From the NCBI GenBank assembly GCA_021772775.1, contig JAJFLH010000034.1:62001-126000 (forward strand): a DNA stretch of 64,000 nt, written 5' to 3'. Below, one piece after another: positions 38,321-47,622 of the stretch. A program made the position numbers and the translations under genes. The number at the start of each line of letters is the position of its first letter. Position 1 is the first letter of the stretch. This DNA is from Mariprofundus sp. (lineage in GTDB: Bacteria; Pseudomonadota; Zetaproteobacteria; Mariprofundales; Mariprofundaceae). The notes below the pieces were generated by a model. That model saw only the letters and a list, made by a program, of their open reading frames with translations, did not search any database and had not been told where the DNA came from.

Positions 38321-39008
38321 GCATCAAAACAAACAATGCGCCTACCGGCATAATCAGTGCCAACGATTGCGCCGTTGATGGCTGCACATGATACCCCAGC
38401 CCCAATACCGCAGCCTGTACAGCCACAATAAAACCGGGAATTTTCCAGCCCCACTGGGAATCCTGCCAGGCATCGATCGGCCAGGCTTTCGACCAGCGCC
38501 AGAACAGCCACATCGTGGTGATACCAATCAACAGACCTACAGCAACATCTATGGGGAAGTGTACCCCACCGTAGATACGACCAATCGCAGCCAATACAAA
38601 TAACGACGCGATGCTCCAGCTGCGCCAGTCTTTACATTGCCAAATCAGAAAGGCCAACAACACCATCACGCCATCAGAAGTGGAGTGACCAGATGGAAAA
38701 CTATGCGATGTAAGGCTATGGCCCAGCACATGTACATTTTCCAGTACAGCCGGTGGGCGCGGCATATCAAAGATGCGTTTCAATAGCTGTGCAAACAGAC
38801 CGGAGACAATAAATGCAGCTACAGACGCAATACCAAGGCGTAGATTAAACAACATCAGTAGCGAGCAGAGCAGCGAAATAATCAGTCCATCACCCAGACC
38901 AGTAATGGTTCCAAAGAAGATATCACCAAAGCTCGAATGAGCATCGTTAATAAGACGAAAGAGTGCATGGTTATCAGTGACGTATTGCATGGACGCAACA
39001 CTACTCAT
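38295..39008 (-). CDS. PAP2 family membrane phosphatase
   Basis: A 237-residue membrane protein with about six helices. The three phosphatase motifs are present: KRIFDMPRPP near residue 87, SFPSGHST near 107 (the PSGH motif) and RIYGGVHFPIDV near 145, giving the catalytic histidines. Relatives dephosphorylate lipid phosphates such as undecaprenyl or phosphatidylglycerol phosphate at the membrane. The exact substrate cannot be told. It follows the PilB-type gene by 37 bp. Confidence 0.9.
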   Translation of the reverse strand: MSSVASMQYVTDNHALFRLINDAHSSFGDIFFGTITGLGDGLIISLLCSLLMLFNLRLGIASVAAFIVSGLFAQLLKRIFDMPRPPAVLENVHVLGHSLTSHSFPSGHSTSDGVMVLLAFLIWQCKDWRSWSIASLFVLAAIGRIYGGVHFPIDVAVGLLIGITTMWLFWRWSKAWPIDAWQDSQWGWKIPGFIVAVQAAVLGLGYHVQPSTAQSLALIMPVGALFVLMHVWKSKLG

Positions 39009-39045
39009 CTCTGTATGCCTCTACTACTAACAGCAACAGAAAAGC

Positions 39046-41496
39046 TTATATTACCGAGTAAACAAAATCGTTGTAATCAATAACACCATTAGCAGCCAAC
39101 TCCAGCGCTGATGCTGATTTGGGTTTCATACCATTTTCCGCAGCAATACGTTGCATCTCCTGCCCCTTCGCACCATCGTGAATAGCTTGTCTGACGCGTT
39201 CATTGACGACAAGAAATTCATAGGACATGACCCGTCCGCTATAACCTGTCTTATGACAATGATCACAACCGACAGCTCTATATAGCTTCTTCGGCACATC
39301 AAAACCAAGATCTGCTACCATTGTAAAGGCAGGATCATCTTTATCCAATTCAGAGCGACATTTCAGGCAGAGTTTTTTCAATAGATTCTGGCTAATGACA
39401 CCCAGCAGAGCTGGCGCAATAAGGTAGTTAGGAATCCCCAAATCATTCAAACGGATAATTGTATCGACAGCTGAATTGGTATGCAGAGTAGAGAGCAGTA
39501 GATGCCCAGTCAGCGCCGCTTCAATACCGATCTCTGCCGTTTCCGGATCACGCATTTCACCGATCATAATAATATCCGGGTCATGCCTGAGTACATTACG
39601 CAGAATACGCGCAAAACTCATGTCGATCTTATTATTAACCTGAATCTGATTGGCATTATTGATCTCTGACTCGACCGGATCTTCGATGGTCAACACATGG
39701 GCAGGAAGATGAGATATTGATTTCAATAGTGCAAACAGGGTCGTTGATTTACCGGAACCTGTGGGGCCAGTCACCAACACTAAGCCATAGGGTTTCCTCG
39801 CCATGATAGAGAGCTGTTTCATATCCTCTTGACGCAAACCCAGCACATCCAGATCAACAGCCATCTCTTTGTTCAACACACGTAGCACCAGCGACTCACC
39901 ATAGGAGTTAGGGATGCAGGAGACACGAAATTCATATTTACGTCGGCCATCACGCAACTGCAGTTTGCCATCCTGAGGCAAACGCTGCTCGGCGATATCC
40001 ATACCACATAAAATTTTGATACGGGCAGAGATCTGCTTGCTTAGCGTCTTCTCCAGAGCATTCTCTGATAACAGCTGGCCATTAAGCCGATAAGACAAAC
40101 TAATTTTTTTAGCCTGAGGCAAAATATGAATATCGGACGCTTTTTTTCTCAAACCATTACGAATAATACGATTCACCAAACGAACAATCGGAGCATCCTC
40201 AGAAGATTGGGTGATTTGTGATTCATTCAGAGGTTCATCGGGGTCATCCCCCTCATGGTGTAAAAATTCACATGAGAGCTCTTCATCCGCCAAGTCCTCT
40301 TCGAGCAGATCAGAAATTGCACTTTTTAACTGTGAAGCTTTGACCATCACTTCATGAACTTTTTTACCGGTCTTAAAACAGATTTCATCGTAGGCCTGCA
40401 GCCCCATCGGATCGGCCAGTGCAATGGTCAATGAATGTTTATCACTATCAATGGGCATGACCTGGTACTTTTCAACCACATCCCTGCCAACTTCAGTTCC
40501 CGCCAGCGGATTGATCCTATAAGCATCCAGATCGACTGTCGGCAGACGAAATTTTTTAGCCAGTGCCGTTAATAGTTCATCTTCAGTAATAACTTGAGAA
40601 CTAAGTAAAACTTCACCAATGCGCTGGCCACGTACTTTTTGCTCATCCAGAGCAAATTTAACGTCGTCATCACCGATTAATCCAGCCTCGATTAAAATCT
40701 CACCCAAACGCATTTTTCTGCGACTCTGAATTTCCAGCATAGAGTCAATCTGCTTGGTTTTAATTTTCCCTTTTTCAACCAGAATATGGCCGAGTGGTCT
40801 ATCCTTCTTCGACTCTGACTGCTCTTCCAATGCGTTTTGCACATCGTCAACGGTCACCAACTCCTGATCAATAAGAAGATCACCGAGTTTCATGCGATTA
40901 CGGTTCTGTAAAACCAGCGCATGATCAAGATCACTCTTTTCGAGCTTACCCTGCTCTTTCAACACATCACCTAAGGAGGGCATACTCTGTGCCTGAACTT
41001 CCAAGGCATGCTGCAACTCGTTTGTGCCAATACTTTCCTGGTCGATCAATAGATCACCAAGTCGCTCCGGGTTTTCCTGATAACGGATGCCATGATGATA
41101 AAAGAAAATGCGATCATATCGCAGCGTATCGTCTCGCCCAGTAGCAAAAAAACCAGGTGTATTGGACATCGCCGGGTATGCAAACACTTCAAAACTTTCA
41201 AGATTTACAGTAATGACTTTCAACTTCTCCATATGCTGGAGTTTGGTCGGGTGCTCTACAGTTGAACCTTCAGTATGATGTAAACCGACATAGACAATAT
41301 CTTCAACATCAAACTTTCGAGAACCAGCAGTATCAGGCTGATCTTTCTCAAAGAAATGCAGCTTATTCATAATCTGCGAGAAACCAAGCATATGGCCTTC
41401 AAGCGTTTCACCACTCATAAGGTTAATCGTGACACCTTGAAAACGATGCTTTTTTTGTCCTGATGCTTGCACTGTACTTTTCACTATGGCTCTCAC
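39046..41496 (-). CDS. PilB/GspE-type assembly ATPase with six MshEN-like repeats
   Basis: An 816-residue secretion/pilus ATPase. Residues 1-135 form a beta-rich domain I do not recognise with certainty (DUF6982-like). Six repeats of the RLGxxL...ALxxQ type start at 145, 174, 203, 234, 263 and 292, then the canonical LPTVDL and a MshEN-C like region to about 400. The ATPase has Walker A GPTGSGKST, the Asp box and Walker B IIMIGEMRDPETAEI, the His box, and a zinc site (CLKC...CDHC). It powers pilin or type II secretion polymerisation. A FimV-like gene lies 26 bp upstream. The start may be GTG at 41484. Confidence 0.9.
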   Translation of the reverse strand: MRAIVKSTVQASGQKKHRFQGVTINLMSGETLEGHMLGFSQIMNKLHFFEKDQPDTAGSRKFDVEDIVYVGLHHTEGSTVEHPTKLQHMEKLKVITVNLESFEVFAYPAMSNTPGFFATGRDDTLRYDRIFFYHHGIRYQENPERLGDLLIDQESIGTNELQHALEVQAQSMPSLGDVLKEQGKLEKSDLDHALVLQNRNRMKLGDLLIDQELVTVDDVQNALEEQSESKKDRPLGHILVEKGKIKTKQIDSMLEIQSRRKMRLGEILIEAGLIGDDDVKFALDEQKVRGQRIGEVLLSSQVITEDELLTALAKKFRLPTVDLDAYRINPLAGTEVGRDVVEKYQVMPIDSDKHSLTIALADPMGLQAYDEICFKTGKKVHEVMVKASQLKSAISDLLEEDLADEELSCEFLHHEGDDPDEPLNESQITQSSEDAPIVRLVNRIIRNGLRKKASDIHILPQAKKISLSYRLNGQLLSENALEKTLSKQISARIKILCGMDIAEQRLPQDGKLQLRDGRRKYEFRVSCIPNSYGESLVLRVLNKEMAVDLDVLGLRQEDMKQLSIMARKPYGLVLVTGPTGSGKSTTLFALLKSISHLPAHVLTIEDPVESEINNANQIQVNNKIDMSFARILRNVLRHDPDIIMIGEMRDPETAEIGIEAALTGHLLLSTLHTNSAVDTIIRLNDLGIPNYLIAPALLGVISQNLLKKLCLKCRSELDKDDPAFTMVADLGFDVPKKLYRAVGCDHCHKTGYSGRVMSYEFLVVNERVRQAIHDGAKGQEMQRIAAENGMKPKSASALELAANGVIDYNDFVYSVI

Positions 41497-41522
41497 CTCG
41501 CAACCATCATACTAGAGACCTC

Positions 41523-43367
41523 TTAAAAAGGGCTCTGAGACTCTTCTGTTGCAGCTGTCGAATCACCGAAACATGCATTCCACACATGCGATGGTAGAAA
41601 ATAGCAAAACCGTTCCCAACGCTGTTCATCCGATGTTTCACTCATCTGATTGATCAAATCGTTTCGTTTATCAAGACGAGCTGTTTCATGATATAGCTGT
41701 GCCCTCAATGCTGAAGCTTTGAGAGAATCAGGAAATTCTGCATCAACCTGATCAAGCGTTTTTTCTGCTTTTTCATAATCACATAGACTCAGACTCTCCT
41801 CTATCTGATTAAGTAGCGGATCCGCCTCATCAGCCACTGGCGTAGCCTCTTCTTCGGCACCAAAAGGGAGAAAGTCAGCTTGTTCTTCACTCGAAGGAGC
41901 TTCACTCAGAGGGTCTTCACTGACACTCATCGGATCCTCACTAACACTCATGGGATCTTCACTCAAAGGGTCTGGTAATTCATCAAACTGACTTTCCATC
42001 ATACCGACATCGTTCACATGGTGATCATTCAGTAGCAGATGATCTGACTCGGGCTCAAACTCGGTATCAAGTTCAGCATCGGCCTCAGACTCATCGACTA
42101 CTTTTCTCTTTTGCATCATCATCATGACAACTACGATAATCAACACCACAAGCAGGATTACAATCAATGCAAACTGCCATGTCATAAATGGATCTGCCGA
42201 TGTCGCTGAAGTGCGTTTATCGATCGCTTCAGTTCGCATTTTTATCACTTCGATATCTTTTTGCAGACTATGGATATCGTGTTTCACGCCCTGCATGGAG
42301 ACATTAAGGTTGGATACAGACTCATCAAGCGTGGCCATTTGTAGTTTGCTGGTCATCATTCCTTTATGAATGCCATCAAATTGAAGATCAATACCCTGCT
42401 TCAACTCCGTGACCGCACTATTGATCGCGTTGGCATTACCCAGCGAAATCTTTCCACTGTAGCGCAACGGTTGAGCTACCGGGGCCACAGCCGTTGCCGC
42501 AGCAGCTGGAGCAAGAGCTGAAACGCCCTTAGCCTTACTCGCTTCAACAGTAGGGTTTTGGCGGCGCAACAACTGAGAGAACTTATTCATAGCCGCATCG
42601 TTAGCATATTTCTTCACCACATCAGCACGCGGTACGGTCAGCCAAATACCTTTAATCAAATGATTGATGTTACCATCAACAAAGGCATCCGCATTGTTTT
42701 CATACAACGATAACATCACCTGTTTATTGCTAAACCGTTTATCCAAGCGCAAGCGATAGGCAATTTTGCTCAAGCTATCCCCCGCCTGGACAGGCCCATA
42801 ACGCCAGGTACGAGCCCATACATCTCCGCTGCTCTTCTCGGAGCTTGCATCAACGCCAGCTGGTGCCGTTTCTTCTTCACCAGAAAGGCTTAATGTAATA
42901 AGAGGTTCTTGCTGTTTTACTTCCTTCGATAAGTTCGCAGCATCAAGCATCAGTTGATAATGTTTAAAGTAGGTTCCACGCCCTGCCTTTTTTGCTTTCA
43001 AAACAATCGACAGCATGGGCGTCTTTATCGATCCGCTAGAGCGTAATTGAACCATAGGTTTAGCTGAATATTTACCATCAATCAGCACTTTGATCGTAGA
43101 CAAATTCGACTGCCATTGAAGGCCAAGCAGCCTGTACTCCTGCTTACTAGCTAATTCAATACGAACAGTCTTCATGTCATCTGCAGCATTGAGCAGCATA
43201 GGAATATCGGCTTTCAAGCTTTGATTCAAATGACTATCAAGTGAAAGCGCTCCGAAACCTAGCGCATCTACATGCGCTGGCATGGCCAACAGACCAGATA
43301 TCAACAACAATAGAGTACGGCAGCCGATTCCAAAGGTGAGCTTTACCCGCTCTTTCAGGCACCCCAT
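41523..43367 (-). CDS. FimV-like peptidoglycan-binding membrane protein
   Basis: About 614 residues. A signal peptide or anchor (about 17-36) precedes the FimV N-terminal domain (LGFGALSLDSHLNQSLKADIP). A LysM-like FimV segment lies near 200-255 (VQAGDSLSKIAYRL...YENN...INHLIKG). A membrane helix (about 400-422, ending in a run of Met) leads to an acidic cytoplasmic part with short tandem repeats and a final TPR-like region. Pseudomonas FimV places type IV pilus machinery at the cell pole and supports assembly. The next gene is a PilB-type ATPase. Start 43367 has AAGGG at good spacing. Confidence 0.85.
   Translation of the reverse strand: MGCLKERVKLTFGIGCRTLLLLISGLLAMPAHVDALGFGALSLDSHLNQSLKADIPMLLNAADDMKTVRIELASKQEYRLLGLQWQSNLSTIKVLIDGKYSAKPMVQLRSSGSIKTPMLSIVLKAKKAGRGTYFKHYQLMLDAANLSKEVKQQEPLITLSLSGEEETAPAGVDASSEKSSGDVWARTWRYGPVQAGDSLSKIAYRLRLDKRFSNKQVMLSLYENNADAFVDGNINHLIKGIWLTVPRADVVKKYANDAAMNKFSQLLRRQNPTVEASKAKGVSALAPAAAATAVAPVAQPLRYSGKISLGNANAINSAVTELKQGIDLQFDGIHKGMMTSKLQMATLDESVSNLNVSMQGVKHDIHSLQKDIEVIKMRTEAIDKRTSATSADPFMTWQFALIVILLVVLIIVVVMMMMQKRKVVDESEADAELDTEFEPESDHLLLNDHHVNDVGMMESQFDELPDPLSEDPMSVSEDPMSVSEDPLSEAPSSEEQADFLPFGAEEEATPVADEADPLLNQIEESLSLCDYEKAEKTLDQVDAEFPDSLKASALRAQLYHETARLDKRNDLINQMSETSDEQRWERFCYFLPSHVWNACFGDSTAATEESQSPF
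41911..41973 (-). repeat. 21-bp tandem repeat in the FimV-like gene
   Basis: Two to three near-identical 21-bp units encode the heptapeptide SVSEDPM repeated in the acidic linker after the membrane helix. In-frame change of copy number would alter linker length without breaking the protein. Confidence 0.8.
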
Positions 43368-43779
43368 CACAACCACCCTTGAACCATCAAATCATTTACC
43401 ATACTCACATCAATCTCCCCTACTTTGTTGCGTTGGTGCAAACACATCAAAGCACTCCTGCACATTCAGCAAATCCAATGCCATAATATTGTGACACATC
43501 ATCAGCGCATGCAAACATAATCAAAATCATCTGCCACTATTCAAACAGATGGTGGCACCCTATGTCACACCGTTTCGCATGGAAACAGGCATTTCAAACG
43601 CATCATTGTTTAACACCCAAAACGTGTGGCATTGAAGGTATGTCTGGATTCGTTCAGCCTGCATGCCTGAATCATCGAGCATATGAATCAATGCATCTCT
43701 TTAACTGGACAAATATCAAACGAATATCGATATGAACTGTGGAGTACCATTATTTTTAAACAACGATTAAGCTTTTGAC
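43368..43779. other. gene-free stretch between the FimV-like gene and alr
   Basis: The stretch lies between divergent genes and must hold their promoters. I find no open frame with a credible start, no terminator hairpin and no promoter that stands out. Confidence 0.6.
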
Positions 43780-44892
43780 ATGAGCCATATTGCAACATAT
43801 CCCACTGTGCAAAGCACAAACCGTCCAGCCATGGCTCACATTAACCATCAGCATTTACAGCACAATTATGCATTGTTGCAGGAACGAGCGGGTTCAGCTG
43901 AGATCATGGCAGTTGTCAAAGCCAATGCGTATGGACATGGCATAGAGAGTATTGCATCAAGTTTATCTGATGCTGGTTGCCAAAGTTTTGCCGTCACAGA
44001 TGCCTACGAAGGTTTTGTTTTACGCCAATCACTAGTCATTCAAAATAGTGTTGAAATCACGCTACTATCAGGACTGTTTAGCCCTGCCGATGCTGAATTG
44101 GCCAGCAGTGCCAGACTGAGCCCCATCATCACTGAAGATCAACACATTCAATGGCTTCAAGATGCCGACTTCAATGCTCATGTATGGATCAAAGTGGATT
44201 CTGGCATGAACCGCATGGGTGCTGCCGATCCAGCCAAATTAATCAGGCAGTGTAGAGAGGCCAATATCTCTATCTGTGGTATCATGTCACATCTGGCCTG
44301 TGCTGATGAATGCGACCATCCGATGAATCAAATCCAGTTTGAAAGATTCACACAGATCTGTGATGAAATCGCCCCCGAATTACCCCGCTCCCTGCTCAAT
44401 AGCGCTGGCATGGTAACAATGCCTGAACATACAATGTCTATCGTGCGGCCCGGCATCGCGCTATATGGCGCAGAGCCCGTACCATCAACACCTATGGGTC
44501 TAAAACCCGTCATGTCTTTGCATGGCAGCATCATGCAGCTACGCGAGGTACCAAGCGGCACACCTGTCTCATACGGCGCCAGCTTTGTAGCATCTCAGAG
44601 CACCTCTATCGCCACCGTTAGCCTCGGTTATGCCGATGGGGTACCGCGTGCTTTATCTGGTATTGGTTCGGTCTATATCAATGGAAGCATCTGCCCTATC
44701 ATTGGACGCGTCTGTATGGATTACACCATGATTGATGTCAGCCATATCGATGCAGCTGTCGGTGATCAGGTCGAATTTTGGGGCGATCATATTCTGGCCA
44801 ACGATGTAGCCACACAACTGAACACCATCAGTTATACTCTATTCACTGGCGTAGGCAGCCGCGCCCAACGCATTAACGGAACTTCACTTTGA
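43780..44892 (+). CDS. alr: alanine racemase
   Basis: A fold-type III PLP enzyme of 370 residues that makes D-alanine for peptidoglycan. The PLP lysine lies in VVKANAYGHG near residue 46. The Tyr base and PLP-phosphate region (GYADGVPRAL) and the KVDSGMNRMG substrate-site segment are intact, and the CMDYTMIDV motif follows. An internal ATG at residue 18 (MAHINHQ) could also start the protein. The stop overlaps ygfZ by four bases (TTTGACA), so the genes are coupled. Confidence 0.94.
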   Translation: MSHIATYPTVQSTNRPAMAHINHQHLQHNYALLQERAGSAEIMAVVKANAYGHGIESIASSLSDAGCQSFAVTDAYEGFVLRQSLVIQNSVEITLLSGLFSPADAELASSARLSPIITEDQHIQWLQDADFNAHVWIKVDSGMNRMGAADPAKLIRQCREANISICGIMSHLACADECDHPMNQIQFERFTQICDEIAPELPRSLLNSAGMVTMPEHTMSIVRPGIALYGAEPVPSTPMGLKPVMSLHGSIMQLREVPSGTPVSYGASFVASQSTSIATVSLGYADGVPRALSGIGSVYINGSICPIIGRVCMDYTMIDVSHIDAAVGDQVEFWGDHILANDVATQLNTISYTLFTGVGSRAQRINGTSL

Positions 44893-45848
44893 CACTCATA
44901 TCTTTACCCACCATCAACAGAGCAACAGCAGACCACTTGAAGCAGTCAAATCACATCTCTATAAATAGACACTGGTCTGTACTCAAGGCCTCTGGCCCTA
45001 CCATTCGGGATTACCTGCAAGGGCAAATCAGCCAGGACATAAACAAGCTCAATGATCAACAGGCCATTCACACGGCTCTTTTATCACCGCAGGGCAAAGC
45101 GGTCTCGGAACTCTATATTATCGCTGCTCACAATGAGGAGCTTCTTATACTCACACCCATCTCTCATGCTGAAGCCACTGTCGCCCGTTTGCGCCAATTC
45201 ACGCTTGGTCACCAGCTGCGCATGGGTATTGTCCAAACACTAGCTCTCTACGATATGCATGGCTCCGATCTCTCCGATACCATGCAGAGACTTGATTTAG
45301 CTCCGCCCGAACTAAGCTGGCTCTCTTGCAGTAAAAAAACAGATAGCGACACATTCTGCCTTACCATGCACAACACAGGACAAAGCTATTGGCTTATTGG
45401 CAACAGCTCTGAGCTGGATCAACAGATCAACAGTTCACAACCTGCAGACAACGACGAAGCTGAAGCACTACGCATCCTGCTTGGCTTTCCCCGCTTTGGC
45501 ATGGAGTGGGATGAACAGTTGCATCCACTCAATGCCAACCTGATCGAATTCGATGGGGTAGATTTTAAAAAGGGATGTTATGTGGGGCAGGAAGTGACCA
45601 GCCGCATGCATTGGCGCGGTGGCATCAAGAAAAAACTCTATCGCGTACAGATTGATGGACGCCCTGATGCGCTACCCTGCCCTATTCGCAGTTCTGCCAA
45701 TATTGGCGAATTGAGATCAGCTGCCATTGATGAACGTGGTGAATGTTTTGGCATTGCACTGCTGCCTATCGAGGTAGTAGAATCAAATACAGATTTAACA
45801 TTAGACAATGGTACACACATAACAACTCTGGAGGCCTGTCATGCCTGA
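44889..45848 (+). CDS. ygfZ: folate-binding protein YgfZ (GcvT-like)
   Basis: YgfZ uses folate to help maintain iron-sulfur enzymes such as MiaB. The 319 residues show the signature KKGCYVGQEVTSRMHWRGG near residue 220, with the conserved Cys. The N-terminus carries YLQGQISQDI, typical of the GcvT fold in this family. It sits between alr and a DUF4936 gene, with which it overlaps by 8 bp. Confidence 0.92.
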   Translation: MTLISLPTINRATADHLKQSNHISINRHWSVLKASGPTIRDYLQGQISQDINKLNDQQAIHTALLSPQGKAVSELYIIAAHNEELLILTPISHAEATVARLRQFTLGHQLRMGIVQTLALYDMHGSDLSDTMQRLDLAPPELSWLSCSKKTDSDTFCLTMHNTGQSYWLIGNSSELDQQINSSQPADNDEAEALRILLGFPRFGMEWDEQLHPLNANLIEFDGVDFKKGCYVGQEVTSRMHWRGGIKKKLYRVQIDGRPDALPCPIRSSANIGELRSAAIDERGECFGIALLPIEVVESNTDLTLDNGTHITTLEACHA

Positions 45849-46104
45849 TGCATTCATCTGGTATCACGCCAATGAAAATATAGAACCTGAACTACTGGAT
45901 TGGCTAGCTCAGGTAGAAGAGAAAGCAGATGTACGCGGCAAACTCTTTATCCGCAAAGAGGATGATAAAACCACATTCATGGAAACGTATACGAATGTAT
46001 CCCGAGCCACCATCAATCGCATTGAAAAAATGGCCGCTTCTCAACCCATATTCAACGACATTCACAGACAGTGCGAAAGCTTTGTCGAGGTCAGCAACGG
46101 TTAA
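45841..46104 (+). CDS. DUF4936-like small protein
   Basis: 87 residues (IWYHANENIEPELLDWLAQVEEKADVRGK...) with the pattern of DUF4936 proteins, which are found next to ygfZ in other proteobacteria and have no known function. The 8-bp overlap with ygfZ suggests co-translation, so a role linked to YgfZ is possible. It converges with malQ and shares 4 bp with its end. Confidence 0.75.
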   Translation: MPDAFIWYHANENIEPELLDWLAQVEEKADVRGKLFIRKEDDKTTFMETYTNVSRATINRIEKMAASQPIFNDIHRQCESFVEVSNG

Positions 46105-47576
46105 ATGCGTTGACTTTGCTTATTAAGCTCCGCTGAACGCGTCCAACAGTCGGCATCATGATCCGGCAAAGACGACAAACGCCAACACCAGTTATTCTCT
46201 AACGTACCCGGAGTATTGAATTTCGCTTCAGTCCCAAGCGCCAAGAGATCTTGCATAGGAATCACTGCAAGCTCAGCTTTTGAAGATAGCGCAGACTCAA
46301 TCAATGCCCATGGCATATCTTCGGGCTCTGCATCCAACACCTTCAGTGCGTTGCCTCGAGTCTGTTGATCACTTGATGCAAACCAACCCATTGTGGTGTC
46401 ATTATCATGGGTGCCAGTATAGACAACAGCATCTTCACCAAAACTATCCGGCAGATATGGGTTATCCGCATTACCATCGAAAGCGAAATGCAGAATTTTC
46501 ATCCCAGGCAATTTAAACTCTTCCCGCAGTGCAGTCACTTCATCGGTAATAATGCCTAAATCTTCAGCAATCAGAGGCAGCTCACCAAGCTCCTGCTGCA
46601 AGGTTTGCAACATAGCCCCACCAGGGGCCGCTCGCCATTCACCAACAATGCCATCTTCACTCTCACCAGGAATCGCCCAAAACGATTCCAAAGCCCGAAA
46701 GTGATCAATGCGAAGCATATGCATTAACTCCAACTGGCGCGCCACACGAGAAACCCACCAACTGAAACCATCAGCCTGCATCTTCTCCCAGCGATATAGC
46801 GGATTACCCCAACGTTGACCGGTTTCAGAGAAATAATCGGGAGGTACACCCGCCACATCCTGACAGAGCCCCTTCTCATTCACGGTGAAATATTCACGAC
46901 CCGCCCATACATCTGAAGAGTCATGTGCCACATAGATGGGCAGATCACCAAACAGCTGAATACCACGGGATTCAGCATATACTTTCAACTTATGCCATTG
47001 TTGATCAAACAGAAACTGCTCAAAAACAATCTGCTCAATCAATTCAGCATGTTCTTCACGAGCGGACAATAACGCTTCCGGATCTCTGTCTCGCAAAGCT
47101 TCTGACCACTGCCACCAGGCATGATCATTCAACGCCACTTTCAAGGCTGCAAACAGCGCATAATCGCTCAGCCAATATGCATGTGCAGCCTGAAAAGCTT
47201 TAATTTCCTGTTGAAGCTCTGAGCTGTTTACAACAGCAGACCAGAACTGTTTTCCGGCAAGATTGCGAAGCTCTTTATGCTTCTGCGCCGAGCAGTTATC
47301 GGTCAATTGAGCAGCTTGCAGCCAGCCACGATCAACACAATCACGCAAATCAAGCAGCTCCGGATTACCGGCAAAAGTGGACAGGGATTCATACGGTGAA
47401 CCGTGCCCATGTGTCGGCCCTAGCGGCAGAAACTGCCAAACACTAAAACCACCACTGACCAAATCATCAATAAAGCTACACGCTTCCTGACCCAACACCC
47501 CTTTATGAAAAGGGCCAGGTAACGATGTGATATGTAACAGTACCGCCGATCTGCGCCGATCAATCCATCCACTCAT
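46101..47576 (-). CDS. malQ: 4-alpha-glucanotransferase (amylomaltase)
   Basis: A GH77 enzyme of 491 residues that disproportionates malto-oligosaccharides. The start RRSAVLLHITSLPGP and LPLGPTHGHGSPY are typical. Catalytic residues are recognisable: the nucleophile Asp in MLRIDHFRAL, the acid/base Glu in IAEDLG and the transition-state Asp in YTGTHDNDT. It is the first of the glycogen/alpha-glucan genes and follows the GH57 gene in the same direction with a gap of 46 bp. Confidence 0.93.
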   Translation of the reverse strand: MSGWIDRRRSAVLLHITSLPGPFHKGVLGQEACSFIDDLVSGGFSVWQFLPLGPTHGHGSPYESLSTFAGNPELLDLRDCVDRGWLQAAQLTDNCSAQKHKELRNLAGKQFWSAVVNSSELQQEIKAFQAAHAYWLSDYALFAALKVALNDHAWWQWSEALRDRDPEALLSAREEHAELIEQIVFEQFLFDQQWHKLKVYAESRGIQLFGDLPIYVAHDSSDVWAGREYFTVNEKGLCQDVAGVPPDYFSETGQRWGNPLYRWEKMQADGFSWWVSRVARQLELMHMLRIDHFRALESFWAIPGESEDGIVGEWRAAPGGAMLQTLQQELGELPLIAEDLGIITDEVTALREEFKLPGMKILHFAFDGNADNPYLPDSFGEDAVVYTGTHDNDTTMGWFASSDQQTRGNALKVLDAEPEDMPWALIESALSSKAELAVIPMQDLLALGTEAKFNTPGTLENNWCWRLSSLPDHDADCWTRSAELNKQSQRI

Positions 47577-47622
47577 GTCTTACCCACTTGTCATCTAAAT
47601 TTATTAACGGTTAAAAAACGAC

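Noticed and set aside
43540-43580. TGGCAC as a second sigma-54 promoter before alr
   Set aside because: There is no TTGC element at the required spacing.
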